Part shown: positions 52,101-63,322 of the stretch, piece after piece | Numbering within the stretch: position 1 is the first letter of the stretch | Layout of the letters: each line of letters begins with the position of its first letter | DNA from: Lottia gigantea | Lineage: Eukaryota > Mollusca > Gastropoda > Lottiidae | Direction of reading: 5' to 3' | Length of the DNA stretch: 64,000 bases | Assembly (NCBI RefSeq): GCF_000327385.1 | Contig: NW_008709379.1 | Coordinates: forward strand, 2,152,858 to 2,216,857 | Program-made: the position numbers and the translations under genes | The notes under the pieces: model-generated | Seen by the model: only the letters and a program-made list of their open reading frames with translations | Told to the model about the DNA's origin: nothing | Databases searched by the model: none

Positions 52101-55100
52101 GTAATAATAACATCACATCACCAGTACCTACAGTTCCATCCAAGTAAGTTGACTAACTTTCTCATGGCATCAGACATAGCTTTACAGGGCAACAATAAAC
52201 ATGATGAAAGTTTTAATGCAATTTTTCCAGGTGTTTCTCCTGTTCTCTTTTGGCAGATGATTGTATATATACTCTTCTTAAATTGGTAAATGCAGCTTAT
52301 TAGTCAAATGTGCAACTTTAACCTTAATAATTATTTAATCAAAGATTATGTTTATTCTTCCCATTTTGTCTGTTTTGTGGGGAAAAAAGATATGTATTTT
52401 ACCGATAATGTTATGGCCCAGTAATATTTTGAAATAATGATATGTCTGGCCCTTATCACATGATAAGATTTAAGTGGGTTGGGTATATATTATAGTTATC
52501 TCTGTATAAGATTTAACATTATTATTTGTCTATATAAGATTAGGAGGGACCTTAAATACACCATGAATATCTGATAACAATATTTATTGAATGGTTTCAA
52601 TTTGTAGAAAGGGGACGTAACTTGTATTTCAATGCATAACAGCAACATGTATACATATTGGAATGCAATAATTTTTAATAGGTTTTAAAGAGATAAATAG
52701 AGCTTTTCAAAAAAAATTTATGTGTATCGTAGAAACTGATATTTGGCCCATTGCAATAATTCAAAGGTTTGAAGTAGATTTCAGCTGACATGAAAGTTAT
52801 CTAGACAAGGTCTTGGTAGTTTTCCACACTACTACTGATACGAAGAGATTTTGAAAATTTGAAATTTTATTTGTGTATTTTTCAGCACAAACTATGCAGG
52901 GGAGTACGGTTTTGAGATTAGTTTTACTCAACCATCCAAGGAAACTAAATCAACCACATGGACAGTAAGTTTGAGATGAGTTTTTAGAAAAATTCCAGTG
53001 CAGACACTTTAAAAGTATTTTTCAAGGCACTCTGGATGGTTGGTCTATGGTAGTTTAGTGATGGTCGACAGGCAGTAATAATGCTTATGAAAATTTATGA
53101 TAATACTTTTAAAACAAGTTCGTGAAGAGTTCACACTTTTGTTTTTGAGCAGTATCGGTGACAAAATGAAACTGCAGTTTATTCAAATATGGTACGTTAA
53201 ACAGATTGTTAGAACATGATAACTGACCAATTTCTTACCCTATGCTAGTTGAAAGCCGTTAGTTACAAGACATCAAATAGTTTCTGTTTTTTTTTTCCAG
53301 TATTCTGAAATGTTAAAGAAATTATATGTTCGTATGGCTACAACATGTCCTGTTCGCTTCAAAACCTGTCATACACCTCCACAGGGCTGTGTTATTAAAG
53401 CTATGCCAATATTTATGAAACCTGAACATGTTCAAGAAATCGTCAAACGGTGCCCTAATCATGCCACTTCAAAGGAACATAATGAACATCATCCAGCACC
53501 AACTCATCTTGTACGCTGTGAACATAAAATGGCCAAGTATGCTGAAGATCCATATACCAATAGACAGTCAGTTATCATTCCTCATGAAACGCCTCAAGCT
53601 GGCTCTGAATGGGTCACTAATTTATTTCAATTTATGTGCCTTGGATCATGTGTTGGTGGTCCAAATCGTCGTCCAATCCAAATTGTGTTCAGTTTAGAAA
53701 AAGACAATCAGGTGCTAGGGAGAAGAGCTGTAGAAGTAAGAATCTGTGCTTGTCCTGGTCGAGATAGAAAGGCTGATGAGAAGGCTTCTATGCCTGTTAA
53801 ACCAGTAAGCAAAAAAAGTAAGACAAGTTTATTAAAGAAACTAGATGCCTATAAGTTATACAGCTGACTGTTTGCTTAATACAAATTTCACTCTAAAAGG
53901 GTTTAAGGCCCTTGTTATTCAATAGATATAAAAGGTGTAAGACATATTCATGAAGATGTTCTTGATGTACTTGTCTGTACATATAACACAAACAATACTC
54001 AATAAATATATATATATTCAAATTTGCTTCTTTTCTGTACATATTGAACACAACTTCTCCAATTGATATTTATATTCAATCTTGCTAAATTACAGTGTCA
54101 CAGAACAAAATAACATTTGGTGCTGAAATAACTAGTTTTGGTCCAGCTGTGAAGAAAAGAAAGATAGGAGATGAAGAGGTTTACACACTAATAGTAAGTA
54201 GTGCTCTAGTATACTAATTCAAATTATATAATGATGGACATTAGTATTTATGTCATACAAGAACAAAGTATTTTCAAGGTTTAAAAAAGTGCTCAAAAAA
54301 TCAATAGTAGAGCCATCAAAAATATCAAAACAACTTTAAACTTGTTGTTAATTAGAGTATATAGTAAATATATGCTGTATATAGTAAAATAACCAATAAA
54401 CCAAAATAATCTTGATAATTATATTAATATATCAGAGGCTCAATATACATTTCTTTACTAAAATCAATAATTATTGGTTTTTCAATGATTGAATATTAAA
54501 AATGATCGAATGATGTTTCAGAAGGAGCTGTAATATTTCTATATATCATACATATATGATGTAGAAACTATCTTGTATTGTGTAAGTCAAATTTCACATG
54601 ATTTAAACTATTATTTTTTGTAGGTAAGAGGTCGTGAAAATTACGAAATTTTATGTAAGCTTCGTGATTCACTAGAGTTATCAGCAATGGCTCCCCAGAC
54701 GCAGGTAGATGCTTTGAAACAGAATCAAGTTGACATCCACCGACAGTACGTATATCTTTTTATTTACACCTATAGATTTGAAAGTCTTGTGGCTTTTTTG
54801 AATGCTGAGTTGTGTGTCCAAATATCTGCTTGTCAAATTCCCAAAAGATTAAATGGAAGGGAAGGTTAAGGTCAGAGAATATTTTGAAATAAGGATATTT
54901 ATAGTCTTTAAAAGCTATTGTTATTTATTGAGTGATTTTGTTTGTTTGTTTGCTGGTGGTTGCAGAGTTTATTTCGGTCTAGATTGTCTTCGTGCTTTGC
55001 TTTTAACTGCTTGGGCTAACTTTTCTTAAGGATCATTTTTCAGGGCTTCATATGGAATCCGAAATGTCATGAAATATTATTTTGTAAATTATGAAAACTA

Positions 55101-56749
55101 ATCACTGTAAAACATGTGAATAAAAGCGAAAGAAAAACGATACACTCAAGCAGCCACCTGCAAATCAGTAAAAATAATCGGCAAATAATAAAAAATATAA
55201 AAATTGACTATTTGCAGATGGCAGGCTTTGAGTCAAGAATCCACCCAAAAGACAAAATTGATGAAAAAGAAAAAACTTGTTAGACCAGGAGGCAAATATA
55301 TAAAGATTCACAGATGAAAAATTAGTTTATAGATATATTTTAATTTATTTGAGGCTGCCATATTGAATTAATATTCTCTCCTTGCGGATGAAGAAAAAAA
55401 TATTTTTAGAAAATCATATTTTGGTCAAAATATTTTCTTTGTGTTATTGTATGATGCAATGAATTTATTGAACAAATTCTTAAAACATCTTTTCATTTCA
55501 TGACATTTCTTTATTTTGTGTTGTTTTGTTTTTGATATTGTCTAAAGAAAAAAGGGAGGGGGGGGGGGGGAGGTGGGTATGTATAATGGATTTATTTTAG
55601 GTTGTCACCTTACCAGAAGTATAAAAGGGTAAAACTTTTCTATTGCTTTACTAAATCATTCCAGTTAAGAAATGTTGTTAAGACAAATTGCTTATTGATT
55701 GTTATTTTTAATGTGTTCATATTTTGACTTTGCAGATCAAATTTTTAAGATTGTATTGTTTGTTGGCTATAGTATTTTATTATTCAGTGCAAAATTCTTC
55801 CCCTTGAAGTTGATGAAAATAAGGGCTTAGGAAAATATTTTAGTTTTGTCATATATCGATAAGAATTCTCTTTTGCCAGTTTGGTATTCCGTCCAATATA
55901 TATTTTTTAAGAGGAGAAAATTAGCCTTATGTTCAATCAGTTAGTTTAAAATTGTCTTGTTCATGATGGACAATCAAAAAACAATTTATATTGCATGCTG
56001 ATATCATAGCTATCTGAAGCTGCCACATGGCAATTATTATTGGAAGCTCAATGAGATTTTAGAATTGTGTATTCGTTACTGTTCAAAAGCAAAATTTAGT
56101 GGTAAAAAATTTTAATAATAGGCAAACAGGCTAAATATTGTCATTGAATTTGTTTCCTCATGAACTCAAATGTTGGCTATTTATGTTATAATTAGATGTA
56201 TATATATTACTTTTATTTATTGTACATTTTGTGTTCGAAAATGGCAGGTCCAAACATCATTTCTTTTTTTATAGTTGGCATAAATCGAATAAATGGATAC
56301 AATGGTTCATTTTTAAGATTTTCCTTTTACTTTGATATAAAGTTAAATTAGTTTCTGGAGGTAGTTTTTTCTAGCATGATAACGACTAATTTTAAGAGTT
56401 TCATCAGGATATTTGGTTTGGAAATGGAGAGTAGTTAATTTAAATCGTTTCACAGTTTTTTGCCCAAATTTTTCGATAATTTCTCGTGAAATACATCAGA
56501 ATTAAATTTAGACCATATAGATTTAAAGGCCATTTGAAAGTGCTATATTATTTATATTTATTCAGTATCTGTTGTCAAGTTTATTTATTATAATATTTAT
56601 TCTCAATAATACAATGTTCATTATTTATCATTATTATTATTAGAAACATTTCAATAAATCATTCATATATCTTAATTTTTGTTATTAAACATAAACACAT
56701 GTAATTTGGCATCTTGAAAGACTTCCATTGGGCCTAAAAAATATGTTGA

Positions 56750-56789
<40 letters not shown>

Positions 56790-59052
56790 AATATGAAACT
56801 GTATATTCTGTTTTAATATTTCATGAAGATCAAAACTATTCTAATTGTTTAATTTTAATAAGTGATAGGGCTGCAACGATCTGATACACTGAACGATACT
56901 CGTTTAACGATACGATTTATTGCGATAATTTAATGTTGATAATTTAATGTTGATTAAAAGGGAAAGAAAAAGAAAACTGATAATTAATAACATTTTAACA
57001 CAAAAAAAAAGTCGGTCTGTGTTTTGTTGTTAGTAACGACGTCATAAATTGCGTATTTGAGAATGGATCATATATATTTTGGTTTTATAAAAACGTATTG
57101 AGCTGAAGAGTCTTAATTTCCAAGAGCTCTGTATCGAATGAATGATTTTATGACTATGCAAACACATATTACGTTGGAAAAAGAAAAAGTTTATATCAGA
57201 TCCCATGCGTTTATCTTCCAATTGGCATATTAATATGTTCTCTTTTCATCGTGTATAACAAATTAATATGTGAAAAAGCAATTTTTTAACATTTGATCAT
57301 GACACAATTTCTAAAATACGTGAGGATTCTGTGCTATTAGTCATTAAAGGGAAATCATTATATTTATGAGAATCGGGCGGATGTATCGCGATTATTTTCG
57401 ATAAGAAGGAATGAATCGCGGTCCATCGATTCAACAGTGAATCGTTGCAGCCCTAATAACTGACAAAAGTTGTGACAGCTTTTCAAGCATTCCTCTAAAT
57501 TAGATACTTTTTGTGGTACTAAAATCATGAATGTTATATACATACACTTGTCAAGATCTTGCCAGGGGAATTTCAAACAAGCAAGATTTGTCTTTTGCCT
57601 ATATCTGAACCTGCACCCCATGTAGAAACTATGTAAAGATGTTTCTGCACATTAAACTTTGGACCTGTACATGGCAAAGAATCAAACTGAGCCTAGGTAA
57701 ACCTCATAATAGATTGATAACATGTCAGTTTCTATTAATTTGAATTATTTAGGGTGACCCAAACCAGAATGGTATCTATACCAAGCCAAGAGAGATCTTC
57801 AACACCTCAGAACAATGAAAGACAGAGTTCTCTCCCTTTCAATACAACAACAGATCCTAACCAGGTGACCAGTTCTCAATTGAGTCAGGAATTTATGGAT
57901 GAGGTATTAGGAGAACCTGTATTGGTAAAGGAAGAACCTGCTGGTAGAAATGGTGTGATGGCCATGTCAGATAACTCTATTGCTGGGTATGTATTGAAAA
58001 ATTAACTATGAAATTTGGGGTATTGTTCACAAATTACTACCTGATCAAACAATGGATTTAGTCTAGCTAAGAGCATCACAGACTGAAAAATTGCAATTGG
58101 TCACCATTGGTCACCATTGGTCATGTTCTAGTGGATATGGTCTTAGACTCAATCAATTTGTTGATGGCAGTTTGTCAATATTTTGTGTTAGTGAAACAAT
58201 TTGTTTTCAAATTTCGCAATTTTGATAATATTTCATGTAAAATAAGAGAAATATTTTATTAACAGATGGTTATCACAGTTGGGTCTAGTGGCTTATATTG
58301 ATAACTTCCAACAACAAGGATATAATCATATGTTTCAACTAGAAGAATTTACCCTGGATGTAAGTAACACATATTTACATATTCTATATACTATGAATGT
58401 TATAATCAACTGTTTCAAATAGCCTTAGATATGTGAACTCTCTGAAATGAATGAACCTCTCTGAGTTATTGAGCCCAGTGGTACCGTGTTACAAGATTAA
58501 AATAAGTTAAATAAAATTTCTTTTTTCGAAAGAAGCCTTTTTCGAAAGAGCAAGGCTTCTTTGTTGAAGTAATACTATCAAATTTTATAACCCGGTTTCC
58601 ACCTAATCCCAGTTGGCAAAGCATATAAAATGAGATAATATAGAAGGTTACTGTTGTGCTTTTACAAAAGTAGGCTAATGCCACTGTCATATACAAATGT
58701 CCTTCACATCACATTGAGAGTCATTTCTGGTTTCCTTTACTTTCTTTTTTTTATTATTTTTTTATTGAATTCATTTTTGTTTTAGGATCTTGAGCATATG
58801 AAGATTGGCACAAGTCATCGTAATAAAATCTGGAAGGCTCTAATTGAGTTCAGAAATAACCAAATGGCAGATGTAGGTTTACAACGAGACTTCAGCAGCG
58901 CCTCCACCGCCAGTATGAATTCACAAGCCAGTATCAGTCAAAACAGCACTTACTGCCCAGGAGGATTTGCTGTCACCAGATACACATTTAAACATACCAT
59001 CTCCTTTCCCAGAGATGATGAAGAATCACTATCGAAGAAACCAAAAGTTTAA
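43179..59052 (+). CDS. TP63/TP73-like: p53-family transcription factor, p63/p73 type with SAM domain
   Basis: Coding exons: 43179-43288, 44215-44347, 50416-50508, 52067-52143, 52886-52964, 53301-53817, 54096-54193, 54624-54745, 57753-57986, 58266-58359, 58786-59052; phases join throughout, giving 607 aa. Residues 18-30 carry an FxxxWxxL activation motif (F23, W27, L30). A PPPY motif is at 117-120. The DNA-binding domain spans about 138-325, with zinc ligands C215, H218, C277, C281, the [10 protein letters not shown] loop (R287, equal to human R248) and [10 protein letters not shown] (R311, equal to human R273). KKRK at 356-359 is a likely nuclear signal. The tetramerisation domain (about 362-405) reads [10 protein letters not shown], as in p73. 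A VKEE sumoylation-like site is at 468-471. The SAM domain is about 482-546. [14 protein letters not shown] at 584-597 resembles the p63-alpha inhibitory tail. It is the single-gene ancestor type rather than strictly TP63 or TP73. Expected role: damage response and germline genome protection. Confidence 0.95.
43325..43459. mobile_element. TTAA-family MITE, internally shortened
   Basis: Both ends are present (TTAAAGGGATAATAAATAGG and CCTCTTTACAATCCCTTTTT), as is the arm word ACTGATGGCATCAATTTGC. Most of the right arm is missing, so the copy is about 135 bp. It lies in intron 1 of the coding part of the p63/73 gene. Confidence 0.65.
44348..50415 (+). other. Large p63/73 intron after the activation-domain exons
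   Basis: This 6.1-kb intron separates the N-terminal activation exons from the exons leading to the DNA-binding domain. In vertebrate TP63 and TP73 the internal promoter for the delta-N forms lies in the corresponding intron. No coding exon was recognised here, and an internal promoter cannot be judged by eye. A MITE fragment occupies its first 200 bases; the rest is AT-rich with short simple repeats. Confidence 0.6.
44421..44545. mobile_element. TTAA-family MITE fragment
   Basis: AAGGGATTGTATAGATTCCA leads straight into CAATTTTCAATCAGACGTCT and CTGTAATTATACTAACTTTA, followed by the family core GTGATTTGTGACAT. The left tip is joined to the inner arm, so sequence between them is lost, and the right arm is absent. 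Confidence 0.6.
52684..52770. mobile_element. Possible TTAA-family MITE end
   Basis: TTTTAAAGAGATAAATAGAG followed by TTTATGTGTATCG and GAAACTGATATTTGGCCCAT resembles a degenerate left arm. No right end was found. Confidence 0.3.
53301..53867 (+). other. p53 DNA-binding-domain exon with alternative read-through end
   Basis: Most of the DNA-binding domain (from YSEMLKKLY to the basic stretch after CPGRDRK) lies in one exon. Two donor-like GTAAG words lie 13 bases apart. Using 53818 joins the next exon in frame (PVSKK then MSQNKITF). Using 53805 would shift the frame and stop after about five codons. If the intron is retained, the frame runs on to a TGA at 53865-53867, adding a short Lys-rich tail, with an AATAAA at 54001. 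Such a transcript would lack the tetramerisation and SAM domains. The read-through form is an inference. Confidence 0.6.
54001..54006 (+). terminator. Intronic poly(A) hexamer after the DBD exon
   Basis: AATAAA lies 133 bases past the read-through stop and before the next exon at 54096. It could serve a truncated transcript; in AT-rich DNA it may also be chance. Confidence 0.3.
56753..56785. repeat. (AT)n microsatellite
   Basis: About sixteen uninterrupted AT dinucleotides in a p63/73 intron, likely length-polymorphic. Confidence 0.95.
56866..57455. mobile_element. hAT-type MITE with 8-bp target duplication
   Basis: The 590-bp element starts TAGGGCTGCAACGAT and ends with the exact inverse ATCGTTGCAGCCCTA. 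Flanks are ATAAGTGA (56858-56865) and ATAACTGA (57456-57463), an 8-bp target duplication with one difference. Eight-base duplications and CAGGGCTGCAACGAT-like tips are typical of hAT elements. Sub-terminal GATACGATTTATTGCGATAA and CGCGATTATTTTCG extend the symmetry. No transposase frame is present, so it is non-autonomous. A minus-strand frame overlapping its right end has no support. Confidence 0.85.
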
Positions 59053-62000
59053 ATTTTAGGTCGGTTTTTAACAAAGGTGCAAACTAGTTTGATGTATTTT
59101 TTAAGTTGCTATGAAATATAAGTGCATTGTAAATTTTAATGATAAATCATGCTCATGGAAATTCAAATCTCATTCCTAAACATTCCATAAAAAATTGCAA
59201 TATGAAGATGCATTTGCAATTTTATTTTTTCCTTGCATAATGATATTCATATATAATGAATATATAAGGAATGTGTGTATTGAGCCTAAATCATGAGGCA
59301 ATTATCATTTTAAAGAGATAATATTTAGAATTTGACTGCCAACTAGAAATGGTATTCTTGTGTTCATTTTTAACTTTTATGTTAAAGAGATGATGGTGTT
59401 CAAAGAAAAATAACTTGTGTTATTTTTACATAAAATCTCGTATTTCAAAATAGAAACAGACCAATGGGACAGTTGAAGAAAACAATATCCATAAGATAAG
59501 AAAAGATTGTAGGGTAGAAGGCGTTTCAGGGTTGAGTTATTGACCTACAGTAATACATGATGCCACTCTGCTGAGGATTCCCTACATTCAATTTGGCTGA
59601 AACATTCCCCATTGCTGTATCTATTTTGAGGAGAATCCTGGTCTTTTAAAGACAATGTCCGTCCAACCTTAGAAATGTTATCATTAGGTGATGTTGTTTG
59701 TTCGGTGATCTTGTCATTTTATTTTATCTGCAATATCTCTAGAAACTTGTGTTTGTTCTGAAATGGCTGATAGATAATAGAGGTCAATGGTAGAATTTTG
59801 TGAATTAGTATTGGATTTTTTCCCATTTATTTTAATTATGAAATACAGGAGTATAGAGTAAGATTAATTACTATTAAAGTTTGTGAGTTTATTGTAGATA
59901 TATATAAAATGTTGTATGTAATAATAATTTAGAAAGAGTAATATATTATAGTTATTATAGAGTGAGAAATAATATATTTTACAATTTATGGCTGTTTAAC
60001 GCTTTGTTCTAGAGCTGAAATTTGATTGACTATTTATATTTTGTACTTACTGTATGATATTCAATGGAAACTTGAAGACTCTTACAGTTATTTACCTATC
60101 AAGACTTGTCTAACCAATCCAAAACAACATATTGGCGAAACATAGGTAGCAGATAACTTTTCACACGAGGAAGTATATCAATCAATACTAGGCTAAAATA
60201 CATTCCAGTTTTGGATCAAAATGGCAAAATTCTTAATATTTCTAATGTGTGTTTTGAGCAAAATAGACTTCTTTTTATTTTAACTGCCAAAACATATAAA
60301 AGGGCATAGTTGTTACCATGTTTTCAGTTTAACCCCGGAGCCAATAAGATTTTCTAGTAATAATAACTCTAATATGTAAGAAATAAAATGTGTTCAGAAA
60401 GTGTGCATTAACTATGTTATTTAATCATTAAATCACCACTATATATTTGATATCATCTATATGTGTTTTTGGTGCAGTGTGTTTGTATCATTCAATTATT
60501 CCATTATCTCATAAAATCATTATCACCTACAGGATAGGATAATTTATCTTTGTGTTAACCCTTTGAACACTAATTGTCAGATAAATTAAAGGGATTGTGA
60601 GGAAGTTTTTTATATTTTTTATGTATAACATAAATTCAAATATTCTCTGAGGCTTTGCAATTAAACTAGGCATTAAACTAGGCTACTTTCAAAAGTTAGA
60701 TTTGTCAAAGAGACATCATAAAACACATAGTTTAAGTGGAATTGCAAGAACTACAGACTTTTGACTGAAAATTGGAATCGTGCAAATTAATTCCCAGATA
60801 CACATAAAAAAATATACAATCCCTTTAACATCAAGTAGGCAGAATGGCAAGTATCTTAAAGTGTTAATGTTCCACATCTGATCTGGTAAAAGCCAGTGTT
60901 AAGAGTATATATTATGTAATTATGTGGTTGAAAGGGTTGAAGATAAATTGTTTTCATTTATTTCCAGTTTTCACTCACTGCCACAACTGCATTGTGTCAA
61001 AGATATAGAGAAACACATTTGCTGTAGACATTGCTACAGTTCTATTCCTAATTGACTTGCTCAGTTATTCCTAATTAATATAAATTTCAGTATTTATTCA
61101 TTGCCTTTAGGTTAAGCTAAATTTATTTTAAGAGACAGTATCCTGCTTTTTGCAATAAATTAGTGGTATTTGTCAATGACAGAACACTTTAAAACAGTGT
61201 TCCCCCTTTTAATTTGCATTAATTATGGTCATTTTTCTATTTTTTTGTATCTGTAAATATAATTTGTTATTTTTATAATTTTCTACTTTTGCTTCTTGAG
61301 AAAAATGTTGTATTTTATTTTCTTTGTGAATTTATTTTAAAGTGAGGTATAAAAATATCTTAATGTAAGCAAAAGTTATCTTAACTTTATTTGTTAGGTT
61401 TTATTTGTGTTGAAATACCAATGGCAAAATATAATTACTATATGATGGCTATAAGAATACAGAAAAGATGTTTTGTCCATTCTAATTTAATCCTTTGACG
61501 ACTAAGTGTAATTCAAATAAAAAATCATATTTGTTCTGAAATCCACGAGTTATAAAAGCTGAAGCGTAATGTGACTAAACTTGATAATTTAGAGCTCCTC
61601 AAATGTTCAAAGGGTTCCAAGTTTGAAGTTTGTTAATTTGGTCTTAAAAGCTTCATATGATGGGACATTTCAGAAGGTGTACTTCAAGATTGCAAACAAA
61701 ATTCTGTATTTTTAATTAATTTTTTTTTTTTTTTTTTTGAGATTATACTATGTTATAATTATTCTGTCTGTCTAAAATGGCTATTTGTTCTATATATAAT
61801 GCTTCAATTTGTATTTATTTAATCTATTTATTTAAAAAGTGCTTTTCTATGAAAGTATATTTTGATAAGTTGCTTTGAATTTGTATTTCAATCACAACAA
61901 TATGACTTAAAGTTGATAATACAAACAAATTCCTATTCCTTAAAAAAAGCTGCTCTTTTAAATGTTTTACTATCTGGATACAACCCTACAATAATTCTTA

Positions 62001-62267
62001 TTGAAGAATATTTGTTTTCATATCATCTGCATATCAGTTTGTTTCATTATAAAAAATCATGTTCATTTTGTTCATGATCAACCTAAAAGTGTGTTCAGAA
62101 TTATTTCCTACTTTAATACAGTGTGCCATTTCATTACAATTATTAGTACAAAATCTTGTAATAAAATATTCTTTCAAATATAGTTGATTATTAAACTTAA
62201 CATGGTGTGTGCTCTTGACATTCTGTTCTTCAAAATGATACCATTACAGAGTTGGTGGATCATTTAG
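59053..62267 (+). other. 3'UTR of the p63/73 gene and intergenic DNA
   Basis: No recognisable coding sequence follows the stop. Several AATAAA words occur (for example 60382-60387), so the 3'UTR may be long. The stretch is very AT-rich, carries a complete TTAA-family MITE near 60.6 kb and a T run near 61.72 kb. Where transcription ends cannot be told. Confidence 0.6.
60586..60828. mobile_element. TTAA-family palindromic MITE, both ends intact
   Basis: It begins TTAAAGGGATTGT and ends ACAATCCCTTTAA, exact inverse tips 243 bp apart. The right arm has GGAATTGCAAGAACTACAGA and TGAAAATTGGAATCGTGCAA as in the other copies; the left arm is more diverged. TTAA is shared by both tips, so it may be the duplicated target of a piggyBac-like element or part of the inverted repeat. 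Confidence 0.75.
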
Positions 62268-62725
62268 TTGTTTAACCAAGACCCCATCCTGCTTTACAGA
62301 AGACTCAAAATAGGGGGTTACAATCACAACTGCTTTACAGAAGACTCAAAATAGGAGGCTAATATCATAACTGCTTTACAGAAGACTCAAAATAGGAGGC
62401 TAATATCATAACTGCTTTACAGAAGACTCAAAAGGAGGAGTTAACAATCATAACTGCTTTACAAAAGAAGGGGTTACGATCAAAACTGCTTAACCAAAGG
62501 AGGGGTTAACAATCATAACTGCTTTACAAAAGAAGAGGTTACGATCAAAACTGCTTAACCAAAGGAGGGGTTAACAATCATAACTGCTTTACAAAAGAAG
62601 GGGTTACGATCAAAACTGCTTAACCAAAGGAGGGGTTAACAATCATAACTGCTTTACAAAAGAAGGGGTTACGATCAAAACTGCTTAACCAAAGGAGGGG
62701 TTACAATCATAACTGCTCTACAGAT
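62268..62725. repeat. Composite minisatellite, 41-bp then 65-bp units
   Basis: The left part repeats a 41-bp unit AACTGCTTTACAGAAGACTC plus AAAATAGGAGGCTAATATCAT. The right part repeats a 65-bp unit made of AACTGCTTTACAAAAGAAGG, GGTTACGATCAAAACTGCTT and AACCAAAGGAGGGGTTAACA. Both units share AACTGCTTTACA, so the longer one probably arose from the shorter by internal duplication and then amplified as a higher-order unit. Three of the 65-bp copies are almost identical. Non-coding. Confidence 0.92.
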
Positions 62726-63322
62726 GTATATTTATTTTGTTTTGCTGACACAAACAATTATATCATAAAAAAACAAAATCGACATGTATATAAATATAAG
62801 CCTTACATATATTATTCCAGATGTAAAAAAAATATAAAAATTTGAAAAATCGTCTTTGGCAAAAACTTATCCCTAAATAAAAATCTGACTGTTGACATGC
62901 TAATAATATGCAGTGGAAACACCTTAAACCTCTATTTTCAGTTATACCATTCCAGTTTTCCATGCCTTCTCTTCTGAAGTTCCTGATATTCTAATGAAAT
63001 AGAGCCCTATATGGTATTTGCTTCTTAACAGTGACATATAAACATCAAAATCAAGTCGAACTAAACAGACTCGAAGAAACCCTTGGAAAAACCCTAGGAT
63101 ACTGCATGTATTTTATAAATCAATTTAGACATGAAATATGGTACAGGAAAAGGAATACAAATAAAAATCACAAGTGTTCTGAAATTCAAATGATCCATTT
63201 GGCTGCATTCAGTTATCACAGATAAAGCTAATCTAAGTATAATAAAAGGTAATAAGTACTCCTGTGGCACATGTAAATATATATTGTAGTCAGAGATGCA
63301 AGGAAACAAAGTATATAAACTA

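Larger units (their letters stand above)
54746..57752 (+). other. p63/73 intron between tetramerisation and C-terminal exons
   Basis: This 3-kb intron contains a poly-G stretch near 55.56 kb, an (AT)n microsatellite near 56.76 kb and the hAT-type MITE. Its donor is GTACGT, less common than GTAAGT but in phase. No further exon was recognised. Confidence 0.65.

Noticed and set aside
53805-53805. First donor GTAAGC as the main splice site of the DNA-binding exon
   Set aside because: Joining it to 54096 gives an early stop, whereas 53818 restores the p73-like sequence through the tetramerisation domain.
62268-62725. CRISPR-like spacing of repeats
   Set aside because: Units abut directly with no unique spacers, and the DNA is animal nuclear sequence. 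It is a minisatellite.
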